Notes: a model not told the origin generated them from the letters alone. Numbered from the stretch's first letter, positions 1-7,785 are shown. The stretch is 32,229 nt of DNA from GWF2-43-63 sp964559205 (GCA_964559205.1 CAZLHV010000013.1:1-32229); one strand, 5' to 3'. Numbers and translations: made by a program.

Positions 1-2
1 GA

Positions 3-182
3 TACAAGTTTTCGGCTAAGGAGAAGGATGATGAGACGGGATATTCGTATTTCGGTGCGAGGTACTATGATGCTGATCTTTCAGTTTGGCTATCGGTGGA
101 TAATTATACAGCTCTTGCATCAAATTGGTCACCATATAATTACGTTTTCGGCAATCCTGTTATGCTCACCGACCCCGATGGA
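3..182 (+). repeat. RHS core DNA repeat, copy 1
   Basis: This is the first of three homologous DNA segments encoding the YFGARYYDxDLSVWLS ... GNPVxLxDPDG core. The best conserved stretch around TATTTCGGTGCGAG also occurs near 2098 and 3674. Such repeats upstream of divergent tails are natural recombination points for swapping toxin tips. Confidence 0.7.
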
Positions 183-926
183 AACTTTCCGGGTGGCGGC
201 GATAAGGTTCACATTAAACACGGCCGAAAAGTTAAAAGGCAAAACTCCCCACCAACCAACCGAAACAGAAATGGCCAAAAATATGGCTCTGGTGTTGGGT
301 ATCGTGCAACAGACATCTATAATTCAGTGACTGGAGATAATTCTGCTCATAAAGTGCGCTCCGGTCGCTTTGTCACATCGCCATGGACTCAAGTGCCTCA
401 AACGAGCCAAAACGGCAACTGGACTTCTCATCGCTTTTCGGGGCCACAATACAACCCTGACGATTATCGATTGAGAAACACTCGGTTAAGTGTAGTTTCA
501 AATGATCAATGGAACGTATTTGCTTTACTTTCTGGCAATGGGATACCAATCAATTATGGAGCAGGGCATCTAAATCCTGACTTTTCTGGTGCTTATAATT
601 ACAATAATGACGGGGCAATTTTCGGAATGCTAAATGCTTTAGCGTGGTTAAATGCAAACTTCATGTTAGGACCATCAAGCGCTTTATTAGGGCCAAATAA
701 TGGAATTATTATACCTGTTTTAGTAGAGTTGATTAATTCGGCTATGGTCAATCCAGTGTTTAGTCGCACAAACACTTTTAGAGCATACAGCAATAATTCT
801 GTTGGCGGCACTTCGCATACCGTGTGGATTCGGTATAGAGTCTGGCAATCAAATTACATTCCTAATATGATTCGGCAAATAATCAGGAGGTTTTTTTATG
901 GTCAGATGCGCATCCAGGTTAATTAA
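3..926 (+). CDS. RHS-repeat core fragment with variable C-terminal tip (5' partial)
   Basis: The reading frame is open from the left edge, so the N-terminus lies outside the window. The first ~55 residues are the conserved end of a Bacteroidota RHS/YD-repeat shell: FSAKEKDDET, then YSYFGARYYDADLSVWLS, then YNYVFGNPVMLTDPDG. After DPDG the sequence becomes unrelated to the other two RHS tips here. It starts Gly/Lys/Arg/Asn-rich and later has a hydrophobic stretch around GPNNGIIIPVLVELINSAM. In this family the conserved core marks the junction to a polymorphic toxin domain released from the shell, so this tail is probably an effector. I recognise no catalytic motif. The core here lacks the usual DPMSDKYPSLS segment and reads SVDNYTALASNWSPYNY instead. 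The stop lies 29 nt inside the following OmpA-like gene. RHS identity is firm; toxin activity is inferred. Confidence 0.82.
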   Translation, partial: YKFSAKEKDDETGYSYFGARYYDADLSVWLSVDNYTALASNWSPYNYVFGNPVMLTDPDGNFPGGGDKVHIKHGRKVKRQNSPPTNRNRNGQKYGSGVGYRATDIYNSVTGDNSAHKVRSGRFVTSPWTQVPQTSQNGNWTSHRFSGPQYNPDDYRLRNTRLSVVSNDQWNVFALLSGNGIPINYGAGHLNPDFSGAYNYNNDGAIFGMLNALAWLNANFMLGPSSALLGPNNGIIIPVLVELINSAMVNPVFSRTNTFRAYSNNSVGGTSHTVWIRYRVWQSNYIPNMIRQIIRRFFYGQMRIQVN

Positions 927-2067
927 ATTCATTTCAGTTTTCATATTCGTAACAATTGCTAGTGGTCAGAATCTAGTGCCAAATGGCTCTTTTGAACACC
1001 ATGATAAAAGACTGTTTTATACAGGAAGAATAACGCCGTTACATAACTGGTTTGTACCCAACAGTGGGACACCAGATCTTTTTTCACCCTATAATTGGAT
1101 TCCATATAAAAACAATGCAAATGAATTTGGAATTCAAACCCCTCAAGATGGTAATTCTTACGTCATGATTGGGTTTTGTCTTGGTACTGGGTATGAATAT
1201 ATAAGTGTAGAATTAACAAAAAAGTTGGAGGAGGATTCTTTGTATTGTATTTCGTTTTATGTTTCATTTGCAGAAAAAAGCAAATTCATTGTTGATGGCT
1301 TAGGAATTGACATCTCAAAAACTCAACCAAATGTTAATCGAAGATTCTATTTGGAGGATTGTTTCAAAAGAGGGGAGAATGCTTATAAATATGAGTATTA
1401 TCATGGTGACAATGTAATGTTAAATTCAGATTTAGTGAATGATACAAAACAATGGAATAAAATATCATTTGTTTTTCGATCTAAGGGTGATGAATCATTT
1501 CTAACAATTGGGATATTTAAAGAGTATAGTCAATTGAAATTCTATAATACTATATATAAAAGAGAAATGGAATTTGCAAAATTTGGTCATTGCACTTATT
1601 ACATTGACAACGTAAGCATGGTTGAAATTAGCGACAGCAACCAGTGTCCGTGCTACAAACAAAAATTGTCAGCAAACAATCACGCAACATCCATGCTGCC
1701 CTACGACTCTTTGCCAACCGGCACTCCCATCGCACTCAACAATGTGTTGTTCGAAACAGGCTGCAGTAGCCTCCTTACCGAATCGTACCCCACGCTCCAG
1801 GAGCTGGCCACATTCATGAAAAACAATCCCGAAGTTAAAGTCGATATTCTTGGGCATACCGACAATCAGGGCGATTCAACCATGAATATGAATCTGTCAC
1901 GCTCAAGAGCCGAAGCCGTTGTAAATTATATAATCAGCAATGGCATTGACCCCTCGCGTCTCAATGCAACGGGCTTTGGCGCCACCAAACCCATTGCCGG
2001 AAACGACAGCGAACAAGGCCGCCAAAAAAACCGTAGAGTGGAAATCGTAATCATAAGAAAACAATAG
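898..2067 (+). CDS. Secreted OmpA-domain protein with N-terminal NLVPNGSFE-type domain
   Basis: This 389-residue protein has a signal peptide (positively charged start, hydrophobic FISVFIFVTIASGQ, cleavage expected near residue 24). A domain opening NLVPNGSFE follows and runs to about residue 245; this is a galactose-binding/jelly-roll-like opening common in secreted Bacteroidota proteins. Residues ~270-389 form an OmpA-like peptidoglycan-binding domain: VDILGHTDNQGDS, LSRSRAEAVVNYI, GFGATKPIAGND and the terminal NRRVEIVI. The likely location is the outer membrane or periplasm, held to peptidoglycan. The ATG is supported by AGGAGG seven bases upstream, unusual for this phylum. It overlaps the end of the RHS tip by 29 nt, suggesting translational coupling. 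Its role beside RHS tips is unknown; it could be an accessory or immunity factor, or just a neighbour. Confidence 0.85.
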   Translation: MVRCASRLIKFISVFIFVTIASGQNLVPNGSFEHHDKRLFYTGRITPLHNWFVPNSGTPDLFSPYNWIPYKNNANEFGIQTPQDGNSYVMIGFCLGTGYEYISVELTKKLEEDSLYCISFYVSFAEKSKFIVDGLGIDISKTQPNVNRRFYLEDCFKRGENAYKYEYYHGDNVMLNSDLVNDTKQWNKISFVFRSKGDESFLTIGIFKEYSQLKFYNTIYKREMEFAKFGHCTYYIDNVSMVEISDSNQCPCYKQKLSANNHATSMLPYDSLPTGTPIALNNVLFETGCSSLLTESYPTLQELATFMKNNPEVKVDILGHTDNQGDSTMNMNLSRSRAEAVVNYIISNGIDPSRLNATGFGATKPIAGNDSEQGRQKNRRVEIVIIRKQ

Positions 2068-2069
2068 TA

Positions 2070-2858
2070 ATGAAGCGGGTTTCAACATATTACTCATATT
2101 TCGGTGCGAGATATTATGACTCGGATTTGAGTGTTTGGTTATCGGTTGATCCGCTTGCAAAAGAGTATCCAAGTCTAAGCCCATACATGTATGTTGCTGG
2201 TAATCCCGTCAAGCTGGTGGATCCGGATGGAAACAGAATCTACTTAAGAGGGTCGAGGGAAAACAAAATTGCTTTAAGAGACATGATAAATTCAAATACA
2301 ACAGGCGTAACCGTTTCTGTAGGCTTTTTTAGTGGAGCTTTGAAAGTAAAACAGAATGGTAATACATTGACAACTTTCGATAAAATGCTTTTAGAAACAT
2401 ATAATAATAAAGATGTCAAAGTTAATGCTAAGGTAAATTCTAATAATTTTAGCAAAACTGATGGAAAGTGGAGTAATGGGGACAAATTCGCGTGGGGAAA
2501 TTTTGATGAAATGACTTTTGACATAAATGGGTTAACGCTTGCAAATAATGAGGATCCTGTATTATTTAAACTTCTTTTCACTGAAGCAGTGTTTGGTACT
2601 AAGGAGAAGAAAAACCTTGAAAAGAGTATTGGCGGCCAAAGAAAGGTTATGGCTAGTATTTGGAATGAAAGCAACGGAGAAAATGGACATGATTCAAGAA
2701 CTATTGATGTTATATTTAAGAAGGATGATGAAAGAGATGTAGTGCCTTTACAAATTATTGTTCCCACAAGTAGTCGAAACAGCGAGGGGGCAATTATTCT
2801 AAGGCAGTATTTGGTGAAACAGCAGAACAGAAAGATAATTAGTATTGAATTAAACTAA
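2070..2858 (+). CDS. Orphan RHS C-terminal tip with unrecognised toxin-like domain
   Basis: A 262-residue protein that begins almost directly with the last part of the RHS core (YYSYFGARYYDSDLSVWLS, then DPLAKEYPSLSPYMYVAGNP, then VDPDG) and lacks the long upstream shell and any signal peptide. The conserved part ends near residue 53. The remaining ~210 residues are a lysine- and asparagine-rich domain with SVGFFSGALKVKQ, WGNFDEMTFDINGL and RTIDVIFKKDDERD. I do not recognise this domain. The ATG follows the OmpA gene stop by 2 nt in a different frame, so a core fragment has been joined right behind another gene. This looks like a displaced RHS tip kept as a cassette for recombination, or a remnant. 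It might be translated by coupling. A small lipoprotein follows after 6 nt. Confidence 0.75.
   Translation: MKRVSTYYSYFGARYYDSDLSVWLSVDPLAKEYPSLSPYMYVAGNPVKLVDPDGNRIYLRGSRENKIALRDMINSNTTGVTVSVGFFSGALKVKQNGNTLTTFDKMLLETYNNKDVKVNAKVNSNNFSKTDGKWSNGDKFAWGNFDEMTFDINGLTLANNEDPVLFKLLFTEAVFGTKEKKNLEKSIGGQRKVMASIWNESNGENGHDSRTIDVIFKKDDERDVVPLQIIVPTSSRNSEGAIILRQYLVKQQNRKIISIELN
2088..2231 (+). repeat. RHS core DNA repeat, copy 2
   Basis: Second copy of the conserved RHS core segment, homologous to 3-182 and to 3625-3870. The sequences around it are unrelated, which marks the edges of the shared module. Confidence 0.68.
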
Positions 2859-2864
2859 TATACT

Positions 2865-3341
2865 ATGAAAAAAACACACTCAGTTCTATTCATTGTCATA
2901 ATACTAATTTTTACCACTTGCCAACAGAAAAGTGTTGTACAAGGGAAAATGTATCGTGATTTCGTTTATATAGTTCACGCAGGAGATTGGATTATGAGTC
3001 AGTACACAACTGGAATTGCGGAGGAAATGGATCCTTTTGATCCATCAACGGATGAAATGTTTACTATGAGAGATACATGCTATACTCTTTATAAAATCAC
3101 TAGCTTTGTTCAACATGGTTCACATTCTCCGATTGTATATGCCATTCAATTTGACACACTCTTTAGAACGCATCCAAAAACACATTGTAATATTGACACT
3201 AGTATTATTTTAAGAAATTGCAATCAGGGAGATGTAGCATTCTATCTTAACGACAACAAGATGATTATTACAAAAATTCTCCCCTGTGACACACAGGTGA
3301 ATAGAAAATATCACTTAAAATTTAGAATTCAAGAAGATTAA
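2865..3341 (+). CDS. Small lipoprotein, candidate immunity or accessory protein
   Basis: A 158-residue protein with a lipoprotein signal peptide: MKKTHS, hydrophobic VLFIVIILIF, then a lipobox-like TTC with cysteine near residue 19. The mature part has no family I can name; it includes YRDFVYIVHAGDWIMS and five further cysteines. It begins 6 nt after the orphan RHS tip and the pair ends at a strong terminator, so the two are probably cotranscribed. In polymorphic toxin loci the gene directly downstream of the toxin tip is usually the immunity gene, and lipoproteins do occur in that role. The assignment rests on position only. It is AT-rich like the tips. Confidence 0.65.
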   Translation: MKKTHSVLFIVIILIFTTCQQKSVVQGKMYRDFVYIVHAGDWIMSQYTTGIAEEMDPFDPSTDEMFTMRDTCYTLYKITSFVQHGSHSPIVYAIQFDTLFRTHPKTHCNIDTSIILRNCNQGDVAFYLNDNKMIITKILPCDTQVNRKYHLKFRIQED

Positions 3342-3400
3342 TTAATTTTTCCTCACACTATGATGCCCTGCACCATCCAACCCAAAACCTTTATAGAAAG

Positions 3401-3428
3401 AACGCCAGGCAAAAATGCTTGGCGTTTT
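3401..3428 (+). terminator. Intrinsic terminator after RHS tip 2 and lipoprotein
   Basis: Inverted repeat AACGCCAGGC / GCTTGGCGTT with one G-T wobble and a loop AAAAAT, followed by a short T run. It separates the 2070-3341 cassette from the next RHS tip. Confidence 0.8.
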
Positions 3429-3467
3429 ATATTTGGTTCATTCCTCAAAACTTCATAAATTAGCAGA

Positions 3468-4517
3468 GTGGAAAGGTACAAAAAACATATTGAAGAGGAT
3501 TGCAAGTCGCGTTTAACTTTCTTTTGTGTTAATTCACCGCGGTACAAGCATGCATGCTGGCAACAAGCAGCAAGACAGGGCGAGACTTTCGTTGACCAAC
3601 GAGCCACCACTACTTTCAATTCGCGCTACACCTTCTCCGCCAAAGAAAAAGATGATGAAACACAGTATAGTTATTTCGGTGCGAGGTATTTCTCAGATGC
3701 TGACAAACGCAGTTTCGTCAGCAATGATTCTGATCTTTCGGTTTGGCTGAGTGCTGAAAGTGCTGACCAGTGCGTCAGCATGGATCCGATGAGTGATAAA
3801 TATCCGAGCATGAGTGCATATATGTATTGCGCTGGGAATCCGGTGATTTTGGTTGATCCGTATGGGAGGGATATTGAACCCACATTTTTTAATGGTGAAA
3901 ATGGGGACCAAAGTGCAGTATATGCAAAATGTGTAATTGATCAAGCATTAGATGGCCAGTTTGAAGCCATTTTAGCGTCAGGGCAAAACGGAACTGCAGT
4001 TCTTAATATTAGACCAACCAAGGGAGGAGGAGATTTTTCTAAAATGTCTGAAAGTGCGTTGGCTTTTTACAATGAATTAGCAGTAATGGTTAACGATCAC
4101 AGTACCAGAGCAAAAATTGATGTGGTTTTTGGCAGTGGAGATGTAAGAATTGGCGACTATGGAAAAAATGCAATTGATATTGCCTATATAATTCAATTTA
4201 ACCCATCTGGGAAAAACTACGAAAGTGTTGGTGCAACAAGGGCAGGGAAATTAACCCATGAACTTGTAGAACAATACCATAAGGCAAAAGATGGCATACC
4301 CAAAGGGTCAATGGCTAATTATAATATTAATCATCAAATAGCGATAAAAGCAGAAGATAGAGTAAATGGTAATGTAAGGCAGGAAAGGATAATAACAAAA
4401 GCACCAAGGGTGTTTATTGAACAGTTTAAAGAGAAAAACGGAAGTGTAACAAACTGCGAAATCGACGTCAATTATTCAATTATCAAAGTGACTCAACCAA
4501 AACCAAACAAACATTAA
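3468..4517 (+). CDS. RHS core fragment with third variable C-terminal tip
   Basis: A 349-residue protein from a GTG start; the start is uncertain and this may be a decayed piece of a longer RHS gene. The core is recognisable from GETFVDQRATTTFNSRYTFSA through SAYMYCAGNPVILVDPYG (about residues 37-131). Two short in-frame insertions break up the usual YYDSDLSVWLSVDPMSDKYPS: SDADKRSFVSN before DSDLSVWLS and AESADQCVS before MDPMSDKYPS. Both are encoded by palindromes, listed separately. The tail after DPYG (~220 residues) contains a THELVEQYHKA motif followed by NINHQIAIKAEDRVNG. This recalls metallopeptidase-like toxins but is not a clean HExxH, so I leave the activity open. The stop codon directly abuts the ATG of a lipoprotein gene. 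Confidence 0.75.
   Translation: MERYKKHIEEDCKSRLTFFCVNSPRYKHACWQQAARQGETFVDQRATTTFNSRYTFSAKEKDDETQYSYFGARYFSDADKRSFVSNDSDLSVWLSAESADQCVSMDPMSDKYPSMSAYMYCAGNPVILVDPYGRDIEPTFFNGENGDQSAVYAKCVIDQALDGQFEAILASGQNGTAVLNIRPTKGGGDFSKMSESALAFYNELAVMVNDHSTRAKIDVVFGSGDVRIGDYGKNAIDIAYIIQFNPSGKNYESVGATRAGKLTHELVEQYHKAKDGIPKGSMANYNINHQIAIKAEDRVNGNVRQERIITKAPRVFIEQFKEKNGSVTNCEIDVNYSIIKVTQPKPNKH
3698..3723. repeat. In-frame palindromic insertion 1 in RHS core
   Basis: A 26-nt inverted repeat: arms TGCTGAC and GTCAGCA, extended inward by AAAC/GTTT around a GCA loop with one bulged C. It encodes A-D-K-R-S-F-V-S in the RHS frame, at a point where the sister RHS cores read straight from RYY to DSDLS. Confidence 0.75.
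3761..3780. repeat. In-frame palindromic insertion 2 in RHS core
   Basis: A 20-nt inverted repeat with the same arms as the first element (TGCTGAC and GTCAGCA) and a six-base loop CAGTGC. It encodes A-D-Q-C-V-S, so the arms are read in the same phase (GCT GAC ... GTC AGC). The sister RHS cores have WLSVDP here; this copy has nine extra residues. Confidence 0.75.
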
Positions 4518-4904
4518 ATGAAGAATTATTGCGTGTTTTTAATAGTTCTTCTCTTCACCTTTTCAGCCTGTAAAAACTGTGAAGAAAATATTGAATTTAA
4601 GAATTTCTATTATTCAAAATTAAATGAAATAATTGATTACGAAATAAAATCTTCAACATCAGGAGCGTGTTTTTCAGATAGTGTTTGGTTGCATTTTTAC
4701 GAGACAACGGAGTACTTGAGTGATCTTACCGATTATAGATTTAAATATAAATCAGGGGAACCGCCATGTTATATAAGCAAAGTTGATTTTAATGACGATA
4801 TTGAATTCTTGACAAATTGGTACAAGAAAAATGTTTGCACAATGACAGTTGAAAAGGCAGATAGCATTGTCGCTCAAAAAAGAATGTCACGCTCGAACTA
4901 TTGA
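4518..4904 (+). CDS. Small lipoprotein, candidate immunity protein for RHS tip 3
   Basis: A 128-residue protein with a lipoprotein signal (MKNY, hydrophobic VFLIVLLFTFSAC, lipobox FSAC with cysteine at residue 18). The mature part is acidic and aromatic-rich (FYYSKLNEIIDYEIK, DFNDDIEFLTNWYKK) and ends in a lysine/arginine-rich tail. No family recognised. Its ATG starts on the base after the RHS tip stop codon, so the two are translationally linked. That tip-then-small-lipoprotein order repeats the arrangement at 2070-3341 with an unrelated sequence, which fits cognate immunity genes but does not prove it. Confidence 0.65.
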   Translation: MKNYCVFLIVLLFTFSACKNCEENIEFKNFYYSKLNEIIDYEIKSSTSGACFSDSVWLHFYETTEYLSDLTDYRFKYKSGEPPCYISKVDFNDDIEFLTNWYKKNVCTMTVEKADSIVAQKRMSRSNY

Positions 4905-5351
4905 TGAATGATTCAGATAATCAGGTAACTCCACTTCCCTATCCATACAATTCATTTAAAGCTTTTTTAATAATCCAAAAAGCCACTTGAGAGAGCTGTT
5001 TTTTTGTTGGGGTGTTTTATCCAAATATCGCGGAAATATTTGTGTGCGATATGTAGGTTTTCTCGCCTATTTTTCGTAATTTCGTGCTTGCAAATTTGAT
5101 TAAAAAATAGGCAGCGGAGCGGACGCAAATAATGAGTTTTTTGGCGCGCAAATTTGCCGGCGAGGCAGGAGCTGCAAATTTCGTGACAAAAACCCGGGGA
5201 TGGCAGATGTTTGTCTTCGGGTTTCTTGAAGTACTCAAAGGATCGCACCTCCTGACGCTGCCGGTCAGGACTTGCAGAAGGACACAAAGGAAAAACAGTT
5301 CCGAATTTTCAACATCGAAGGAAGAACGATACCACCAACGCAGGCCACCCG
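4905..5351. other. Non-coding region rich in inverted repeats
   Basis: No convincing gene lies here. It holds several stems: CAAATAT/ATATTTG at 5022-5042, the palindrome GCAAATTTGC near 5148-5157, AAACCCG/CGGGTTT at 5190-5224, and TCCTGAC/GTCAGGA at 5250-5270. The motif GCAAATTT occurs three times (near 5090, 5148 and 5174). A minus-strand reading frame at 4967-5287 has a Cys/Lys/Arg-rich composition unlike a protein. A dispersed intergenic repeat or a structured RNA is possible. No T-tailed terminator was found for the lipoprotein gene upstream. Confidence 0.45.
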
Positions 5352-7181
5352 CTATTTCAAATAACTTCGTCCCTGCAAGGGCAGCTGCTGCAGCGAAGGG
5401 CTTGGGATAAAATCGCCGCAGCCATACTCATCCCAATGTTCATCTACATGTTTTCTAATGTCTTCGCTCATCACCGTTACAGCGGGCCATTGGCCTCCGG
5501 GCACAGCCTTTTTACCTGACGAGCAGGCATTAATCACCAGCACTCCTTCGGCAGGCTGACTGCGGATCAGCGAAAAATCACGCGCCGGATCAATGGTTGA
5601 AAGCACATGCCACAACAACAGGTTTTCGGGCATTTCGCGCAGGTTTTCATCGGCGATCACAAAAATGCCGCTGGCTTTTTGCGTATTATTTTCGGTGAGT
5701 TGTAAGAACAAATTACTGCTTTGAGCCACACCATAATCGGAGAAAATGATGTGAATAAAATTTCCGATGCTTTTATGTATGCCGTATGCCGAAGGATTAA
5801 AACTGGCTGTTTCGGGCCGCTTCTCTTCCTGAAGTTTCTTTGTCAGGTCAAACCCCGCTTTTCCCCCATGCGAAAACGATTGCGCTGCATGATCAAGCAC
5901 ATCGTAGGGTCCCGCTGAGAGATGCAGATCGTGTACCGGACTGAACTGACCCGCCAAAGCGGCCAGCACCTGTCTTGGCTGGCGGATATCGGTTTCCTCG
6001 CTGCAAACAACAATAATTTTGGTAAACATCATCTGACCGGCACCCCATAATGCATGCATGGTTTTGACCGCCTGTGCCGGAAACGCTTTTTTAATTTTTA
6101 CCAATGCCAGATTATGAAAACCACCTTCGGCCGGCAAATACATGTCGAGCAATTCGGGAACCAGCGTTTTTTGAATCAGAGGCATGAACACCTTCGTTGT
6201 GGCGTCGCCTAAAAAACGGTCCTCTTTGGGCGGCACACCGACCAGCGTGGCAGGGTACACCGCGTTTCTCCTGTGCGTGATGCAGGTCACATGAAAAACC
6301 GGATAGGCATCAGGCAGCGAATAATAGCCTGTGTGATCACCAAAAGGGCCTTCCGTGCGCAATGATTCGGCGGTGTCAATGTATCCTTCAATGACCACAT
6401 CGCTGCAATCGGGAATCATGATATCGTTGGTGATGCTTTTCACCAGTTTCACCCGGCTGTTTTTCATAAAACCTGCAAGCATATACTCGCTGATGCCCTC
6501 GGGCAAAGGAGCCGTAGCAGCATAGGTCAGCACAGGATCGCCACCCAGCGTAACCGTTACCGGCATTTTCCCTCCGTGCTTTTTCCAGACTTCGAAATGG
6601 GCTGCACCACCTTTGTGACGGTGCCAGTGCATACCGGTGCTTGCTTCATCGAAAATCTGCATGCGGTACATGCCTGTGTTCTGCTGACGGCTGTCGGGAT
6701 GCATGGTGTGAACCAGCGGCAGGGTGATGAATCGGCCTCCATCGAAGGGCCAGCACTTAATCACCGGAAGCATGTTCAGATCCGGATTCCGGATAATCAC
6801 CTGCTGACATTTTCCTTTTCGGCTTTGAACACGGGGCTTCATTTTGCGCAACGATCCCAGCACCTTCAGTGAATCCATGTTCAGCCTTGGCGGACGCTCT
6901 GCCAGCGACAAAATCTTTTGCATCCGGCTAAAAAAGCCTGCATCTCCTTCAAAATTCAACAATTCAGAGGTGATTTTTTCTGTGGCAAACATGTTCATCA
7001 GCAATGGAAACTTTGTCCCATTTTCACTAAACAGCAGCGCTTTTGCGTTGTCTTCCGCATTGGCCATTCTGTCAGCTATTTCTGACACCTCTAATTCGGT
7101 ATTTACAGACCGCTTTATTTCAATAAGCTGTCCGCTTTTCCGGAGTTTTTCCACAATTTCCGACAAAGACTGCAATGCCAT
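5352..7181 (-). CDS. ubiD: UbiD-family prenylated-FMN decarboxylase
   Basis: A 609-residue cytoplasmic enzyme of the UbiD family, which uses prenylated FMN to decarboxylate aromatic or alpha,beta-unsaturated acids. Family signatures visible: NPDLNMLPVIKCWPFDGG, the prFMN/metal region TGMYRMQ and HWHRHKGGAAHF, and the catalytic block EGPFGDHTGYYS near residue 276, which carries the conserved glutamate. The family usually has ~450-500 residues; this longer form with an extra C-terminal region is familiar from Bacteroidota. There it is generally annotated as a menaquinone-pathway or 4-hydroxybenzoate-type decarboxylase. The substrate cannot be read from sequence. No flavin prenyltransferase (UbiX) gene lies nearby. 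It is divergent from tpx with 72 bp between start codons. The start ATG gives a natural N-terminus (LSEIVEKLRKSGQLIEI). Confidence 0.9.
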   Translation of the reverse strand: MALQSLSEIVEKLRKSGQLIEIKRSVNTELEVSEIADRMANAEDNAKALLFSENGTKFPLLMNMFATEKITSELLNFEGDAGFFSRMQKILSLAERPPRLNMDSLKVLGSLRKMKPRVQSRKGKCQQVIIRNPDLNMLPVIKCWPFDGGRFITLPLVHTMHPDSRQQNTGMYRMQIFDEASTGMHWHRHKGGAAHFEVWKKHGGKMPVTVTLGGDPVLTYAATAPLPEGISEYMLAGFMKNSRVKLVKSITNDIMIPDCSDVVIEGYIDTAESLRTEGPFGDHTGYYSLPDAYPVFHVTCITHRRNAVYPATLVGVPPKEDRFLGDATTKVFMPLIQKTLVPELLDMYLPAEGGFHNLALVKIKKAFPAQAVKTMHALWGAGQMMFTKIIVVCSEETDIRQPRQVLAALAGQFSPVHDLHLSAGPYDVLDHAAQSFSHGGKAGFDLTKKLQEEKRPETASFNPSAYGIHKSIGNFIHIIFSDYGVAQSSNLFLQLTENNTQKASGIFVIADENLREMPENLLLWHVLSTIDPARDFSLIRSQPAEGVLVINACSSGKKAVPGGQWPAVTVMSEDIRKHVDEHWDEYGCGDFIPSPSLQQLPLQGRSYLK

Positions 7182-7253
7182 TATGACACAATTTCTAAAT
7201 TAAACAATGGCGGGAACAATTATTGACAAAGAAAAGCATAAAAAATCAAACCT

Positions 7254-7766
7254 ATGAAAAGAAACGAAAGCATCATTACATTCGGAGGCAATCCGATGAC
7301 CATTCTTGGAGATATGATTCAAACGGGAACCAAAGCCCCTGATGTTACCCTTATTGACAACAGTCTGAAGCCGGTAAAGCTGAGCGATTTTGACGGAAAA
7401 GTGCGTGTGATCTCGGTCATGCCATCGGTTGATACAGGCGTATGCGCGGCACAGACCCGTAAATTTAACGTGGAAGCAACCAAGCACGAAAACGTTGTTG
7501 TGTTGACCGTTTCGATGGATCTTCCTTTTGCGTTGAAGCGTTTTTGCGGAGCCGAAGGCATTGAAAAAGCCATCACGCTGAGCGATTACAAATCGCATGA
7601 ATTTGCCAACAACTATGGCTTTATGATTGAAGAGCTGGGACTGCTTGCCCGCGGTGTGGTTGTGGTTGATGCCAAAGGCGAAGTGGTGTATGTGGAATAT
7701 GTGAAAGAGGTTGCCACAGAACCCGATTACGAAAAGGCCATGGCTGCCGTTACGTCGGTGCTATAA
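7254..7766 (+). CDS. tpx: Thiol peroxidase Tpx (atypical 2-Cys peroxiredoxin)
   Basis: A 170-residue protein of normal Tpx length that reduces alkyl and hydrogen peroxides at the expense of thioredoxin. The peroxidatic cysteine is C64 in PSVDTGVCAAQTRKFN, with the Thr and Arg of the active site in place. The resolving cysteine is C98 in LKRFCGAEG, giving the intramolecular disulfide of the atypical 2-Cys class. The N-terminal ITFGGNPMTILGD is the Tpx signature. No signal peptide is seen, so it should act in the cytoplasm. It is monocistronic: a strong terminator follows 20 nt after the stop. Confidence 0.96.
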   Translation: MKRNESIITFGGNPMTILGDMIQTGTKAPDVTLIDNSLKPVKLSDFDGKVRVISVMPSVDTGVCAAQTRKFNVEATKHENVVVLTVSMDLPFALKRFCGAEGIEKAITLSDYKSHEFANNYGFMIEELGLLARGVVVVDAKGEVVYVEYVKEVATEPDYEKAMAAVTSVL

Positions 7767-7785
7767 CCCAATAATACACTCTATG

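Larger units (their letters stand above)
3625..3870 (+). repeat. RHS core DNA repeat, copy 3 (with palindrome insertions)
   Basis: Third RHS core copy. It aligns with the copies at 3-182 and 2088-2231 but is longer because of two inserted palindromic segments at 3698-3723 and 3761-3780. Confidence 0.68.

Noticed and set aside
4967..5287. Minus-strand frame of 106 codons
   Set aside because: No recognisable domain, Cys/Lys/Arg-rich, overlaps several inverted repeats, and overlaps a plus-strand frame of equal quality. Better viewed as non-coding.
6677..6694. Third copy of the TGCTGAC palindrome, in ubiD
   Set aside because: TGCTGAC occurs there, but the matching GTCAGCA arm is absent and the protein is conserved without insertion.
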